DNA from: Paenibacillus woosongensis
GTDB lineage: Bacteria > Bacillota > Bacilli > Paenibacillales > Paenibacillaceae
Direction: 5' to 3'
NCBI RefSeq assembly: GCF_009725165.1
Contig: NZ_WNZW01000003.1
Coordinates: 248,001 to 312,000, forward strand
DNA: 64,000 nt
The notes below the pieces were generated by a model that was not told the origin of the DNA, made no database searches, and saw nothing but the letters and a program-made list of their open reading frames with translations. Both the position numbers and the translations under genes were made by a program. Below, one piece after another: positions 53,713 to 62,369 of the stretch (position 1 is its first letter; each line of letters begins with the position of its first letter).

Positions 53713-54768
53713 ATGGCAGGCAATACATTTGGAGAAGTATTCAAGATTACGACGTTTGGCGAATCGCACGGGGCGGCCGTTGGGGTTATCGTGGATGGGG
53801 TCACACCGGGAGTGGAGCTGACCGAAGCTTATATCCAGGCGCAGATGGATCGCCGTAAACCGGGCCAATCCTCGGTGACTACGCCGCGCAAAGAGTATGA
53901 CATCATAAGCATTAAATCCGGCATGTTTGAAGGGAAGACGACGGGTACGCCGCTTTTTATCATGCTCGAAAATAAAGATATGCGGCCAGAGGCTTACAGC
54001 GACATCCAGAACGCTTTCCGCCCCGGGCATGCTGACTTCACATATTTGCAAAAATACGGCATTCGCGATCACCGCGGCAGCGGCCGGGCTTCCGGCAGAG
54101 AGACGGCGGGCCGGGTAGCCGCCGGAGCGGTAGCGCGCAAGCTGCTGGAGCATCGCGGCGTGCAAGTGGTGGCTTATACGAAGGAGCTTGGCGGAATCCG
54201 CTGTGAGACCTACAACGAGGAGATCATTGAGCAAAATGCAGTACGGGCCTGCGATCCCGACGCGGCCGTGCGGATGATTGAACGGGTGGAGCAGTTGGCA
54301 GCCGCGGGAGACAGCTGCGGCGGCATCGTGGAATGCCGGATTCGCGGCGTGAAGGCTGGGCTGGGCGAGCCGGTCTTCGATAAGCTGGATGCCGAATTGG
54401 CCAAGGCAATGCTCTCGATTGGCGCCGTTAAAGGCATCGAGTTCGGCGCGGGCTTTGCTGCAGCGGACATGCTGGGCAGCGAGCATAACGATGAGATGAA
54501 TGCTTCCGGATTTTTGAGCAATAATGCCGGCGGGATTCTCGGCGGAATCAGCACGGGCAACGAAATCGTGTTTCGTATCGTCGTTAAGCCGACCTCATCG
54601 ATTTCTGTTCCGCAGCAAACGATGAATGTTCGGGGCGAAGAGCAGCAAATTATTACGGAGGGCAGACATGACCCAAGCATCTGCCCGCGGATTATTCCGG
54701 TAGTTGAAGCGATGGCTTGCCTAGTCCTGGAGGATCATTACAAACGGCAGGCTGCGATGCTTGGATAA
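53713..54768 (+). CDS. aroC: Chorismate synthase, E. coli-like subtype
   Basis: 351 aa. Makes chorismate from EPSP using reduced FMN. Signatures: TTFGESHGAAVGVIVDGVTP, MDRRKPGQSSVTTPRKE, RPGHADFTYLQKYGIRDHRG, GRASGRETAGRVAAGAVAR and GGISTGNEIVFRIVVKPTSS. The start MAGNTFGEVFKITTFGESHG resembles E. coli AroC, not the MRYLTAGESHG start of B. subtilis AroF, so this may be an additional, acquired copy. No other aro gene is adjacent; a LysR regulator faces it. Confidence 0.95.
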   Translation: MAGNTFGEVFKITTFGESHGAAVGVIVDGVTPGVELTEAYIQAQMDRRKPGQSSVTTPRKEYDIISIKSGMFEGKTTGTPLFIMLENKDMRPEAYSDIQNAFRPGHADFTYLQKYGIRDHRGSGRASGRETAGRVAAGAVARKLLEHRGVQVVAYTKELGGIRCETYNEEIIEQNAVRACDPDAAVRMIERVEQLAAAGDSCGGIVECRIRGVKAGLGEPVFDKLDAELAKAMLSIGAVKGIEFGAGFAAADMLGSEHNDEMNASGFLSNNAGGILGGISTGNEIVFRIVVKPTSSISVPQQTMNVRGEEQQIITEGRHDPSICPRIIPVVEAMACLVLEDHYKRQAAMLG

Positions 54769-54792
54769 GCAGAAACGGCAGCCCTTTAAGGT

Positions 54793-55695
54793 TTATGTAG
54801 CTTGCGTTGATGATGCGTGCAAAGCAAGCTCCAGGAAAGCCTGGGCTTGCGAAGGCAGAGGGTCGCCCGCGCGCACGCAGCATGAAATAACGTTGCCGGC
54901 CTTGAGCTCGCCCGCCTCGATGCGTACTAACGCTCCGCTGTTGACGTATGAGCGGGCCTCGATGGCCGAAATGAAGGTAATACCAAGACCGGCCAGCGCA
55001 GCGCGCAGCGCCTCTTGGGGCCCATTTACCCGAACCGCGGGCAGCGGTTCGGGTATTTCTGCTGCCCGGCAGAGCGACATCAGCGCCTGAAGCGTATAGC
55101 TCCCCGGTTCCCTTAATATAAAAGGGGAGGCGAACAACGCGGCCGGAGAAATGCTTCGTCCGGCAAGGGGATGATCGCGATGCGCTACGAACCATAATTC
55201 GTCTTCATGAACCGGGATGAAGTCGATGTCCGCCGGAAGCTGCTGATGCGAGCCGCCAATCCAGGCCATATCGGTCTCATAACGAAGCAGCTTGTCTAGT
55301 GCAAACTGCAAATTTCCAGACACCATGCTGATTTGAACCGCGGCGTGCGATCGCTGATACTGCGCGAGCCAATCAGGCAGCAAATAATTTGCCGGCAAAT
55401 AAGTAGCTGATATTTTCAAGCTGCCAATGCTTCCTCGCTGATAGGCAATGCACTGCCTATCGATTTCGGCTTCGAGGGCAAACAGCCGGTCCGCCTGAGC
55501 CGCCAGCCATTTCCCCGCATCGGTCAATACTATATTTCTTCCTTCCAGACGCGTTAAACGCATTTGCAATTCCTTCTCCAGCTTGCGAAGCTGCATCGTC
55601 ACTGCCGGCTGGCTTATATTAAGCTCTTCGGCCGCTTTGCTGACCCCTCCGGCTCGTGCAATCTCATAAAAAATGCGTAAAGCATGGATATTCAT
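54793..55695 (-). CDS. LysR-family transcriptional regulator
   Basis: 300 aa. HTH: NIHALRIFYEIARAGGVSKA, AEELNISQPAVTMQLRKLEK, then the substrate domain (QRGSIGSLKISATYLPANYLL-type strand, FILREPGSYTLQALMSL). Closest in look to CysL/CbbR-like regulators. Divergent from the frameshifted threonine-synthase-like gene, with an AATAA-TAC-TTATT repeat near 55720-55732 as a candidate operator. Confidence 0.9.
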   Translation of the reverse strand: MNIHALRIFYEIARAGGVSKAAEELNISQPAVTMQLRKLEKELQMRLTRLEGRNIVLTDAGKWLAAQADRLFALEAEIDRQCIAYQRGSIGSLKISATYLPANYLLPDWLAQYQRSHAAVQISMVSGNLQFALDKLLRYETDMAWIGGSHQQLPADIDFIPVHEDELWFVAHRDHPLAGRSISPAALFASPFILREPGSYTLQALMSLCRAAEIPEPLPAVRVNGPQEALRAALAGLGITFISAIEARSYVNSGALVRIEAGELKAGNVISCCVRAGDPLPSQAQAFLELALHASSTQAT

Positions 55696-55824
55696 AGGAC
55701 ATGTCCTCTCTTATATATAAATAATACTTATTCATTCCTAAATTATATATATTATATTTATTTCTTGCCGTCCATTATTGTAGTCTTATTAACACAAATC
55801 CATGGGAAGCGAGGAGAGGTTTGA

Positions 55825-57112
55825 ATGGGGAACGGGAATGGCCGGGAATACACGCTGCGATGCTTGGAGTGCGGGGGAGAGTTCGGTGGACAATGGCGGA
55901 TCCGCTGTTATTGCGGTGGAATTTTGGAAATATGGCGGGATTTAAGCGGCTTGGACGGCGAACGGTTAAGGCGGCTTTTTGAACAGAGGCTGCTTATAGA
56001 GCGGGGTACAATCTATGCCAGCGGGGTGTGGAGATATAAAGAGCTGATTGCCCCGGAATTGCCGGAGAAGGTGTTGACGTCAAGGGGAGGGGAACACGGG
56101 ACTGTATTTCTCACAGGTCTGTACAGCTTATGCCGGCTTTAGAGAGTTGAAGCTGAAGGCGCAGAGCGAGAATCCGAGCGGCTCTTTCAAGGACAACGGC
56201 ATGGCTGCAGCCGTTTCGCATGGTTTATCTCTAGGGTGTAGTGTTTTTGCCTGTTCATCGACTGGAAACACCTCGGCATCCCTGGCCATGTATGCAGCCT
56301 GGACTGGGAGCTTCTCCCTAGTCTTTGCGCCAGCCAGCAATATCTCTCCGGCAAAAATCAGTCAGTCCACCGCCTACGGGGCTCAGATTATTAGGTTTGA
56401 TGGCACTTACGACGACGGGGTAGCCTTCTTGGAAACATGGGGCGACAATCTTGGATTGTATGTGTGCAACTCGCTGAATCCCTATCGGATCGAAGGACAG
56501 AAGAGCATCGTCTACGAGCTGGCGCAGCAGCTGCAATGGAAAATGCCCGAATGGATTGCAGTTCCGGGAGGCGCTCTCAGCAATGTGTCCGCGCTAGGCA
56601 AAGGTTTGGACGATTTATGGAGCCTTGGCATGATTGATAAGCTGCCTCGTATCGCGCTTGTACAGGCAGAGGGAGCTAGTCCCTTTCATCGGATGGTAGA
56701 GCATAAAGGGATGACGCTTGTGCCCGAGCCTAATCCTGTCACCCGAGCCAGTGCCATGAATATCGGCAATCCGCCCAGTTGGCGGAAAGCCTTGGCTGCA
56801 CTGGAACTAACGCAAGGGGTGACGGTAGCAGTCAGCGATGAAGAAATCATGCTGGCCAAGCGGGTCATTGACCGCAGCGGAATCGGCTGCGAGCCAGCCT
56901 CTGCCGCCACGCTGGCCGGGTTGAAGAAGCTTAGAGCGAATGGAACTATTGATAAAGAAGAGACAGCCGTGGCGATACTAACCGGTCACATGCTAAAGGA
57001 TGTCGCAGCGCTGGAAGAACTATATAGTGAGGAAATCACGCATATGCCCGGAGGAGAGCTTTTATCGCCAGAAGCTGTCAGAATCGCTCTCAATGTATTT
57101 AAATCGGTTTAA
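55825..57112 (+). pseudogene. Threonine-synthase-like PLP enzyme, frameshifted
   Basis: The first frame (55825-56142) starts with a zinc-ribbon-like LRCLECGGEFGGQWRIRCYCGG and runs to EKVLTSRGG, then reads nonsense to a stop. From about 56087 the next frame continues with NTGLYFSQVCTAYAGFREL into KAQSENPSGSFKDNGMA, where the Lys binds PLP, and then CSSTGNTSASLAMYAAW and a normal C-terminus at 57112. Restoring the expected GEGNTG (two bases missing in GGGGAGGGG) joins both parts into one protein of about 429 aa. The family makes threonine from O-phosphohomoserine. It faces a LysR gene. Confidence 0.88.
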
Positions 57113-57411
57113 GGTTGCTCTAAAATTATATATTTATGGGAAAATATAGAGAAACTTCCAGCGTGGTTCGTAGTCTAATTATATATGTTGAACCAGGAGG
57201 TGGTAAAATACGAGCTTGTCCATTTTAAATATTAAACAGGATAGGAGGAGAGGAGTAATTTAGAAGCATGAACTAAGATAGTTCAGCACGTTAAGAATAC
57301 TAGCCAATACGGGGCTCATTTGTACTGCAGCTTCTGCGAGCATCAATCATTTAAAAAGACAGCAGGCGTTCTACTTAATTCAAATATTCTATTCTACTGG
57401 AGGAATGAAAT
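57113..57411. other. Leader region of family member 4
   Basis: Gene-free 299 bases, AT-rich. Contains GAAACTTCCAG at 57151-57161 and CAGGAGGTGGT at 57194-57204, which can pair and resemble the blocks upstream of family member 1. TAGGAGGAGAGGAG at 57242-57255 is a ribosome-site-like run without an ORF. Confidence 0.4.
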
Positions 57412-59007
57412 ATGAATAAACGCCTTAATCGCAAATGGATTGTATGGCTGCTGACTGTTATGCTTCTTGCTGTTGTTCTGCCGGCAGGGGGGGCTGCCGC
57501 TGCAAGCAATGAAGCCGAATTGGAGTGGGAACGGACTTTAAGTAAGGACATTCGATTCATCGATGTGAAGCAGACGGAGGACGGATACTCCCTAATTGGT
57601 TCTTATAAACAAAGCTTTGACTTGTATTTAGCTAAGACCGACACAGAAGGTTATTTATACTGGGAGAAATTTCATGAGGCAAACTCCGAACCCGGCCGAA
57701 GATATCTTCCAGGAGCTGGCACCACTACACCGGACGGAGGATATTTAATTGGCGGCACTGTCGGAATTGGAAGGGAACGGAACAGCCCGTTTTTTATCGA
57801 AAAATACGATACCGAAGGTAACAGTGTAGCATATATACATCTCACTGGCGGTACCTCTCCGGGTTTTTCAGATATTCGGCTCGCAAAGGATGGAGGGATA
57901 CTATATGCCAATAATTTGGGGGGCTGGTTTAATATTCATGACAGAGCTTTCGCCGGCAAAGTTACGGATCAAGGAGAGACGGTATGGTCGACCAAGCTTG
58001 GCGATACATTTGCGAGTTTCGGATATCATTCCGACAGATTGATTGAATTGACGGACGGAAGCTACCTGGTGGAAGGATATAACGGTTACTATAGAAATCA
58101 ATACGTATGGCGGCTCGATGCAGAGGGTCAGATCCTGGAAACACAGGAATATCAGGGGCTTATTAGCGGAGCGGCGCTTGCAACGGATGATGGAGGATAC
58201 ATCATTTTTGCCACGGATGCCGAGACAAATGAAGTTGTATTCCTTAAAAATACAGCCTCACACGAGACGGAGCTGTATCTCCCGCTTTCTTTTAAAGGAG
58301 AAGTGAAATCCCTTGAGGAAGCAGCGGATGGCGGTTATCTGGTAGGTACGACAGAAGGCATTTATAAGACGGATGAAAACGGAAATGTGCAATGGCAGCG
58401 AGCGTTGAGCGAATTAAGCAAGCTGGCTCCTACAACGGACGGAGGAGCTGTTGTAATTGCGGGTCAAAAGCTGCTGAAATTCAAAGGGGCGACTGAGGAA
58501 GCTCCTTTGGAAGATGGCCTGAGCTTTGACTCTAACGCTTACTCGCTGGTCGAGGGGCAGAGACTCGATACGGTAGTGACAGCTGTGTATGGCGGAGCGA
58601 AGAGCGATGTCACCGGACAAGCTGCGTATACCTCGGAAGATGAATCTATTGTTTCTATTGATGAGGATGGCAATCTGACGGGGCATCGTCTCGGTCAAAC
58701 GAAGATTAGGGCGGTATTTGACAACATGTCGGCAGAAGCAACCGTCTTTGTCGTGAGGACGTACAAGGCTGTTCTGTTGGACTCTGCGGAATATAGTGTT
58801 AATATCGGCCAACCGCTGGATATAATCGCCTACTATCAGGAGGGCAACAAGCTTACAGACATTACGGCCGAGAGTTCATTTGAAGTCAGTGATCCGTCCG
58901 TCGCTCGAATAGAGGATGGTCACATTATCGGGTTAAAAATAGGGCGAACCGCTTTGAAGGTGACTTACAGAGGCTATGAGGACACAGCGATTCTTGATGT
59001 ATATTGA
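57412..59007 (+). CDS. Secreted repeat protein with two BIG2 domains (family member 4)
   Basis: 531 aa, the intact full-length form. Signal peptide (VWLLTVMLLAVVLPAGGAAA), repeat domain to about residue 360 (TTPDGGYLIGGTVGIG, ATDDGGYIIFATDAE, AADGGYLVGTTEGIYKTDEN, TTDGGAVVIAGQKLLK), then BIG2 domain 1 (YSLVEGQRLDTVVTAVYGG, VSIDEDGNLTGHRLG) and BIG2 domain 2 (YSVNIGQPLDIIAYYQEG, IIGLKIGRTALKVTY). No LPXTG or SLH anchor is seen, so it is secreted or wall-associated by other means. TGGAGG precedes the ATG. Separated from members 1-3 by 5 kb. Confidence 0.85.
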   Translation: MNKRLNRKWIVWLLTVMLLAVVLPAGGAAAASNEAELEWERTLSKDIRFIDVKQTEDGYSLIGSYKQSFDLYLAKTDTEGYLYWEKFHEANSEPGRRYLPGAGTTTPDGGYLIGGTVGIGRERNSPFFIEKYDTEGNSVAYIHLTGGTSPGFSDIRLAKDGGILYANNLGGWFNIHDRAFAGKVTDQGETVWSTKLGDTFASFGYHSDRLIELTDGSYLVEGYNGYYRNQYVWRLDAEGQILETQEYQGLISGAALATDDGGYIIFATDAETNEVVFLKNTASHETELYLPLSFKGEVKSLEEAADGGYLVGTTEGIYKTDENGNVQWQRALSELSKLAPTTDGGAVVIAGQKLLKFKGATEEAPLEDGLSFDSNAYSLVEGQRLDTVVTAVYGGAKSDVTGQAAYTSEDESIVSIDEDGNLTGHRLGQTKIRAVFDNMSAEATVFVVRTYKAVLLDSAEYSVNIGQPLDIIAYYQEGNKLTDITAESSFEVSDPSVARIEDGHIIGLKIGRTALKVTYRGYEDTAILDVY

Positions 59008-59030
59008 TCATCCTTGATGCCATAATGAGA

Positions 59031-59061
59031 AAGAACCGGGGGGAGACCCGGTTCTTCTTTT
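59031..59061. terminator. Bidirectional terminator
   Basis: AAGAACCGGG, short loop, CCCGGTTCTT, then CTTTTATTT; lies between member 4 and the converging stalk-domain gene. Confidence 0.88.
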
Positions 59062-60238
59062 ATTTCAGCTTGAATACGTACTTTTTACTATGGTTATCAT
59101 ATAGGCTGCGGTTCTCGAATTGCAGACTGCCATCCCCGGTCTCACCCAAAAAGACAAGATTATCGCCATGATAAGGGACATCGTTCATTTCGGCATATTC
59201 AAGTTCTTCGCCGCTCAGCAACTGCTGATACAATAAGGTTGCCGAGTTATCCTTCAAGTTGATCAATGTCAGATGCCCGCTTAGATTCGGGCGGATTAGC
59301 AAATAGGATGAGCTTACAGCTAGAACGGAGTGGTTCTCGTCTTTGCCGGTAAGCTTAGGCAGATCATATTCCCGGATGATCTGGCCATCGGCGTCAATGA
59401 TTGATAGCAGCTTGCCATCGGTGAGAACCGCATTCCCATCTTGATCCACTACGGCATTTTTCTCATAACGCTGGAAATAATAAGCTTTACTCTGGCTGAT
59501 GACCTGATTGTCTTTGATAAAGGCCGTGTACACATTCGTATGGACATGTGGTTCTCCATAATTGTCTTCAACCGTAATGATATAGCTCTGCTGGGCGCTT
59601 GGCAAGCTATAGGCGCTGATCGTCGTGAATTCTTGAATATCGACATTCAATTGACCCACGTGTTCCGGTTTTGCTTCAAACGGGTAAGCAAAATATAAAT
59701 CGCCTGTGTTCTTATTCAGCCATATGCTTGTATTCACGCCAGCTCCCTGAACATAGGGCGATTTTTGGGATAACGAAACTGTTTTCTTGGCGGCACTCCA
59801 CTCTACGCCAGCTCCTATCGCTTCCGAGAAGAAGCGGATGGGCACGAAGGTACGGCCGCTGCGTACGATAACCGGAGAATTCAGCTTCACCGTTGTACCG
59901 TTAACGGTTGCAATGGAAGCATTTAGTTTCATGGACACAACACGATTGGGATAGGTCATCGTCACGCTCTGATCCTGTGCGTTCCAGAATACGACGCTGC
60001 CCAGCAGCTCGCCGATATCCCTAAGCGGCAAATAGACCGAGTCTTTGTAAAATAGTGGCGCAGACGAAGGTGAATATTCCTGGCCGTTAAATAACAGTTT
60101 GATACTCGATTTCGAATTGTTGCTGCTTGCCGCTGCGGCAGTTGCTGAGGCCGAGGAAAAGGCGATCGGGGCGATGGACAACATGGCCGCCAGTCCGATC
60201 ATTACAAGTTTGGATGAAGCTTTTTTTGTGATATTCAT
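59060..60238 (-). CDS. Secreted protein with copper-amine-oxidase-like (stalk) domain
   Basis: 392 aa. Signal peptide (LVMIGLAAMLSIAPIAFSSA). Residues about 45-160 form two copper amine oxidase N-terminal-like units: LLFNGQEYSPSSAPLFYKDS, VYLPLRDIGELLGSVVFWN, and SPVIVRSGRTFVPIRFFSEA followed by GAGVEWSAAKKTVSL. This domain is a stalk module common in Paenibacillus surface proteins and has no catalytic role. The C-terminal 220 residues have strand-rich repeats (ILLIRPNL, LTLINLKDNSATLLYQQLL) like a partial propeller. AAGGAGA precedes the ATG at 60238; the frame is open to 60376. Confidence 0.85.
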   Translation of the reverse strand: MNITKKASSKLVMIGLAAMLSIAPIAFSSASATAAAASSNNSKSSIKLLFNGQEYSPSSAPLFYKDSVYLPLRDIGELLGSVVFWNAQDQSVTMTYPNRVVSMKLNASIATVNGTTVKLNSPVIVRSGRTFVPIRFFSEAIGAGVEWSAAKKTVSLSQKSPYVQGAGVNTSIWLNKNTGDLYFAYPFEAKPEHVGQLNVDIQEFTTISAYSLPSAQQSYIITVEDNYGEPHVHTNVYTAFIKDNQVISQSKAYYFQRYEKNAVVDQDGNAVLTDGKLLSIIDADGQIIREYDLPKLTGKDENHSVLAVSSSYLLIRPNLSGHLTLINLKDNSATLLYQQLLSGEELEYAEMNDVPYHGDNLVFLGETGDGSLQFENRSLYDNHSKKYVFKLK

Positions 60239-60369
60239 GGGGTTCTCCTTCCATCGGAATTTGGAATGATTGCGTCGAATATTTGGACGATTTGTTTGGA
60301 AAAAAGTTGCACGCATGCATGCAAACCTTCGCTGCCCAGCCTCAACCGTATTTACGCTGAAGGTGGTTA

Positions 60370-60398
60370 TTGACAAAAAGTTTAATTGTAACTATACT
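60370..60398 (+). promoter_or_regulatory. Promoter of the CatE-like gene at 60474
   Basis: TTGACA at 60370-60375, a 17-base spacer and TATACT at 60393-60398: a near-consensus sigma-A promoter. Confidence 0.85.
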
Positions 60399-60430
60399 GA
60401 TTACAGCATTTGTAACTGATGTGATTACAA
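60386..60430. promoter_or_regulatory. Tandem inverted repeats over the promoter, probable double operator
   Basis: TTGTAA-N9-TTACAG at 60386-60406 covers the -10 and the start point; TTGTAA-N9-TTACAA at 60410-60430 follows 24 bases later, on the same helix face spacing to within a few bases. Two near-identical dyads over and after a strong promoter strongly suggest repression by a dimeric HTH protein, plausibly of the HxlR or MarR type used for catechol and quinone stress. Confidence 0.75.
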
Positions 60431-60473
60431 GTTTTTTTGCGTGATATATATTTAGACGGAAGGGGCCCTACAT

Positions 60474-61331
60474 ATGGCACAAATTATTCACCCGCAGGCG
60501 GAGATTGGCCTGGTTCGTTTGAAGGTGCAAAACTTAGAGCGCTCAATCGCATTCTATAAAGAGGTAATTGGGCTGAAGTTATTGAAGCAAGAGGGCAATG
60601 TGGCCGAGCTTGGTACTGACGGGCGCCATGCGCTCGTAGTTCTGGAAGCAAACGACAGCTATCGCATATCGGCTAGCCGCTCTTCCGGTCTTTATCATTT
60701 TGCAATATTACTGCCCGACAGAGTGTCGCTTGGCTTGGCGCTGCGCAACTTGGCCAAGCACAATGTTTCAGTCGGTCAGGGCGATCACCTTGTAAGCGAA
60801 GCTCTATATCTGAATGATCCGGACAATAACGGGATAGAAATTTATGCGGATCGGCCGCGGGAAACCTGGCAGCGCAGCGCTAACGGGGAGTATGTGATGA
60901 CGACAGATCCTGTGGATATTGAGGGACTGCTGCATATATCCGAACAGGCGCGGTGGCAGGGGCTCCCTGCTGAAACGGTAATTGGCCATGTCCATTTTCA
61001 CGTTGGCGATCTCCGGCAAGCTAAGCATTTCTACTGCGATGTGCTCGGCTTCGAGGTTACGGCTCATTACGGCTCGGCTGCATTGTTCATTTCCGCAGGC
61101 GGCTACCATCACCATATTGGGCTTAACACCTGGGCAGGAGCGGGTGCGCCGCCTGCGGCTGCTGATGCAACCGGCTTGGCGTATTACACCGTAACACTGC
61201 CTCATCAGCAGGCGCTGGCCGAGGTGGAAGCCCGGATTATAGAAGCAGGCTTAGCATTCGCACGCGTAGAAAATGCCATTACAGTAAATGATCCTTTCGG
61301 AATCCAAACACAATTAATTGTAAAAGGTTAA
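60474..61331 (+). CDS. VOC-family dioxygenase, CatE-like (copy 1)
   Basis: 285 aa, two VOC (glyoxalase/extradiol dioxygenase) modules. Module 1: LVRLKVQNLERSIAFYKEVI, LYHFAILLPDRVSL, NNGIEIYADRP. Module 2: IGHVHFHVGDLRQAKHFYCD, GGYHHHIGLNTWAGAG. Like B. subtilis CatE, the catechol-2,3-dioxygenase of the quinone response. Second copy at 62370 is about half identical by eye. AAGGGGCC precedes the ATG. Tandem dyads cover the promoter. Confidence 0.88.
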   Translation: MAQIIHPQAEIGLVRLKVQNLERSIAFYKEVIGLKLLKQEGNVAELGTDGRHALVVLEANDSYRISASRSSGLYHFAILLPDRVSLGLALRNLAKHNVSVGQGDHLVSEALYLNDPDNNGIEIYADRPRETWQRSANGEYVMTTDPVDIEGLLHISEQARWQGLPAETVIGHVHFHVGDLRQAKHFYCDVLGFEVTAHYGSAALFISAGGYHHHIGLNTWAGAGAPPAAADATGLAYYTVTLPHQQALAEVEARIIEAGLAFARVENAITVNDPFGIQTQLIVKG

Positions 61332-61345
61332 TAACTCACCGACGA

Positions 61346-61396
61346 AAAACACTGAGGCACCAGGAAGCTGTACGTTCCTGAGCTTCGGTGTTTTAT
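61346..61396 (+). terminator. Terminator of the CatE-like gene
   Basis: AAAACAC-GGC-CAGGAA pairs with TTCCTG-GC-GGTGTTTT, followed by ATT. Confidence 0.82.
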
Positions 61397-61450
61397 TAAT
61401 GAGGAGCTGTAGCCTTGGACTTCATCCGGCCCATTATTCGATATGGAAAG

Positions 61451-61759
61451 TTATGACTTTAGCCAATGTTGAGACCATTGTTCTATTTCATTAAAAATGG
61501 GCTCAAATGCTAAACCTTTATCCGTTAATGAATATTCAATCCGCACAGGAGTTTCCGGATAAATTTCTCTTTTGACTATTCCCTCGTTCTCTAAATCCTT
61601 TAATCTCTCTGAAAGCACTTTGCCGCTTATTCCGATTGCCGTTTCAATATTACAAAAGCGCTGCGGGCCAGATAATAACTGATAAATTATCAATCCAGTC
61701 CATCTTTGGCTTAATAAACTCATAGCTTGTTCAAATCCCGGACAAATTGATTTATCCAA
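61451..61759 (-). CDS. HxlR-family redox regulator, CatR/YodB-like
   Basis: 102 aa winged-helix repressor. The N-terminus MDKSICPGFEQAM places Cys6 at the position of the redox-sensing Cys of YodB and CatR, which react with quinones, diamide or catechols. WTGLIIYQLLSGPQRFCNIE, GISGKVLSERLKDLENEGIV and PVRIEYSLTDKGLAFEP are the HTH and wing. It faces the catDE pair, as expected for a local regulator. GGAGGAGAT precedes the start. Confidence 0.9.
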   Translation of the reverse strand: MDKSICPGFEQAMSLLSQRWTGLIIYQLLSGPQRFCNIETAIGISGKVLSERLKDLENEGIVKREIYPETPVRIEYSLTDKGLAFEPIFNEIEQWSQHWLKS

Positions 61760-61832
61760 TCGAATCTCCTCCTTATATCCTTAGTATATCACTTTCTACA
61801 AGTTTCAACATTACTTTTACATAATTACACAC

Positions 61833-61866
61833 TTGACGTATGCAAGTTATATAAATATAATAACTT
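61833..61866 (+). promoter_or_regulatory. catDE promoter with overlapping inverted repeat
   Basis: TTGACG at 61833-61838, 17 bases, TATAAT at 61856-61861. The dyad AAGTTAT-N9-ATAACTT (61844-61866) spans the spacer and -10 and is the probable binding site of the HxlR regulator encoded to the left. Confidence 0.82.
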
Positions 61867-61947
61867 ACATAAAGTAACCAACTGATAAATTGAATATTCG
61901 TCTTCCGGTTTGTTCGGTTGGCATCATGATGAAGGAGTGTTTAGTTA

Positions 61948-62355
61948 ATGGTAAGAAAAGATGAGTTGGGTTTGACATTGTTAAGGTTGATTTTAGGCAT
62001 CACATTCTTGATACACGGGCTTGACAAATTCCAAGGCGGGATTGCCAATACTGCGGCCTTTTTCGAAAGCTTGGGGATGCCTGGTTTTGCTGCCTATGTT
62101 GTAGCGTTAGTTGAATTGTTAGGCGGAATTGCAATGATATTAGGGCTTGGAACAAGAGTTGTCGCCGGTCTATTCGCGATCATCATGGCGGTTGCAATCC
62201 TTAAAGTAAAACTTGCCATAGGCTTCCTTGGCAATGGACAAATGGCTGGATATGAGCTGGATTTGATTTTACTTGTAGTTTCCGTTTATCTCGCTTTGAA
62301 AAGTAAATCCTTCTTAGCATTAGACAATATTCTTTTCCGGACGAAAAAAGATTAA
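61948..62355 (+). CDS. catD: DoxX-family membrane protein, CatD-like
   Basis: 135 aa, four membrane helices. GLTLLRLILGITFLIHGLDK, ALVELLGGIAMILGLGTRVV and the last helix LDLILLVVSVYLALKSKSF are the DoxX pattern. B. subtilis CatD (YfiD) precedes CatE in an operon repressed by YodB and CatR; gene order, divergent HxlR gene and operator match. AAGGAG precedes the ATG; 14 bases before catE. Confidence 0.9.
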   Translation: MVRKDELGLTLLRLILGITFLIHGLDKFQGGIANTAAFFESLGMPGFAAYVVALVELLGGIAMILGLGTRVVAGLFAIIMAVAILKVKLAIGFLGNGQMAGYELDLILLVVSVYLALKSKSFLALDNILFRTKKD

Positions 62356-62369
62356 AAGGGGGATGTATG

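Noticed and set aside
53614-54486. 290-codon minus-strand frame opposite aroC
   Set aside because: AroC on the plus strand is certain; the antisense frame has no start signal or recognisable domain.
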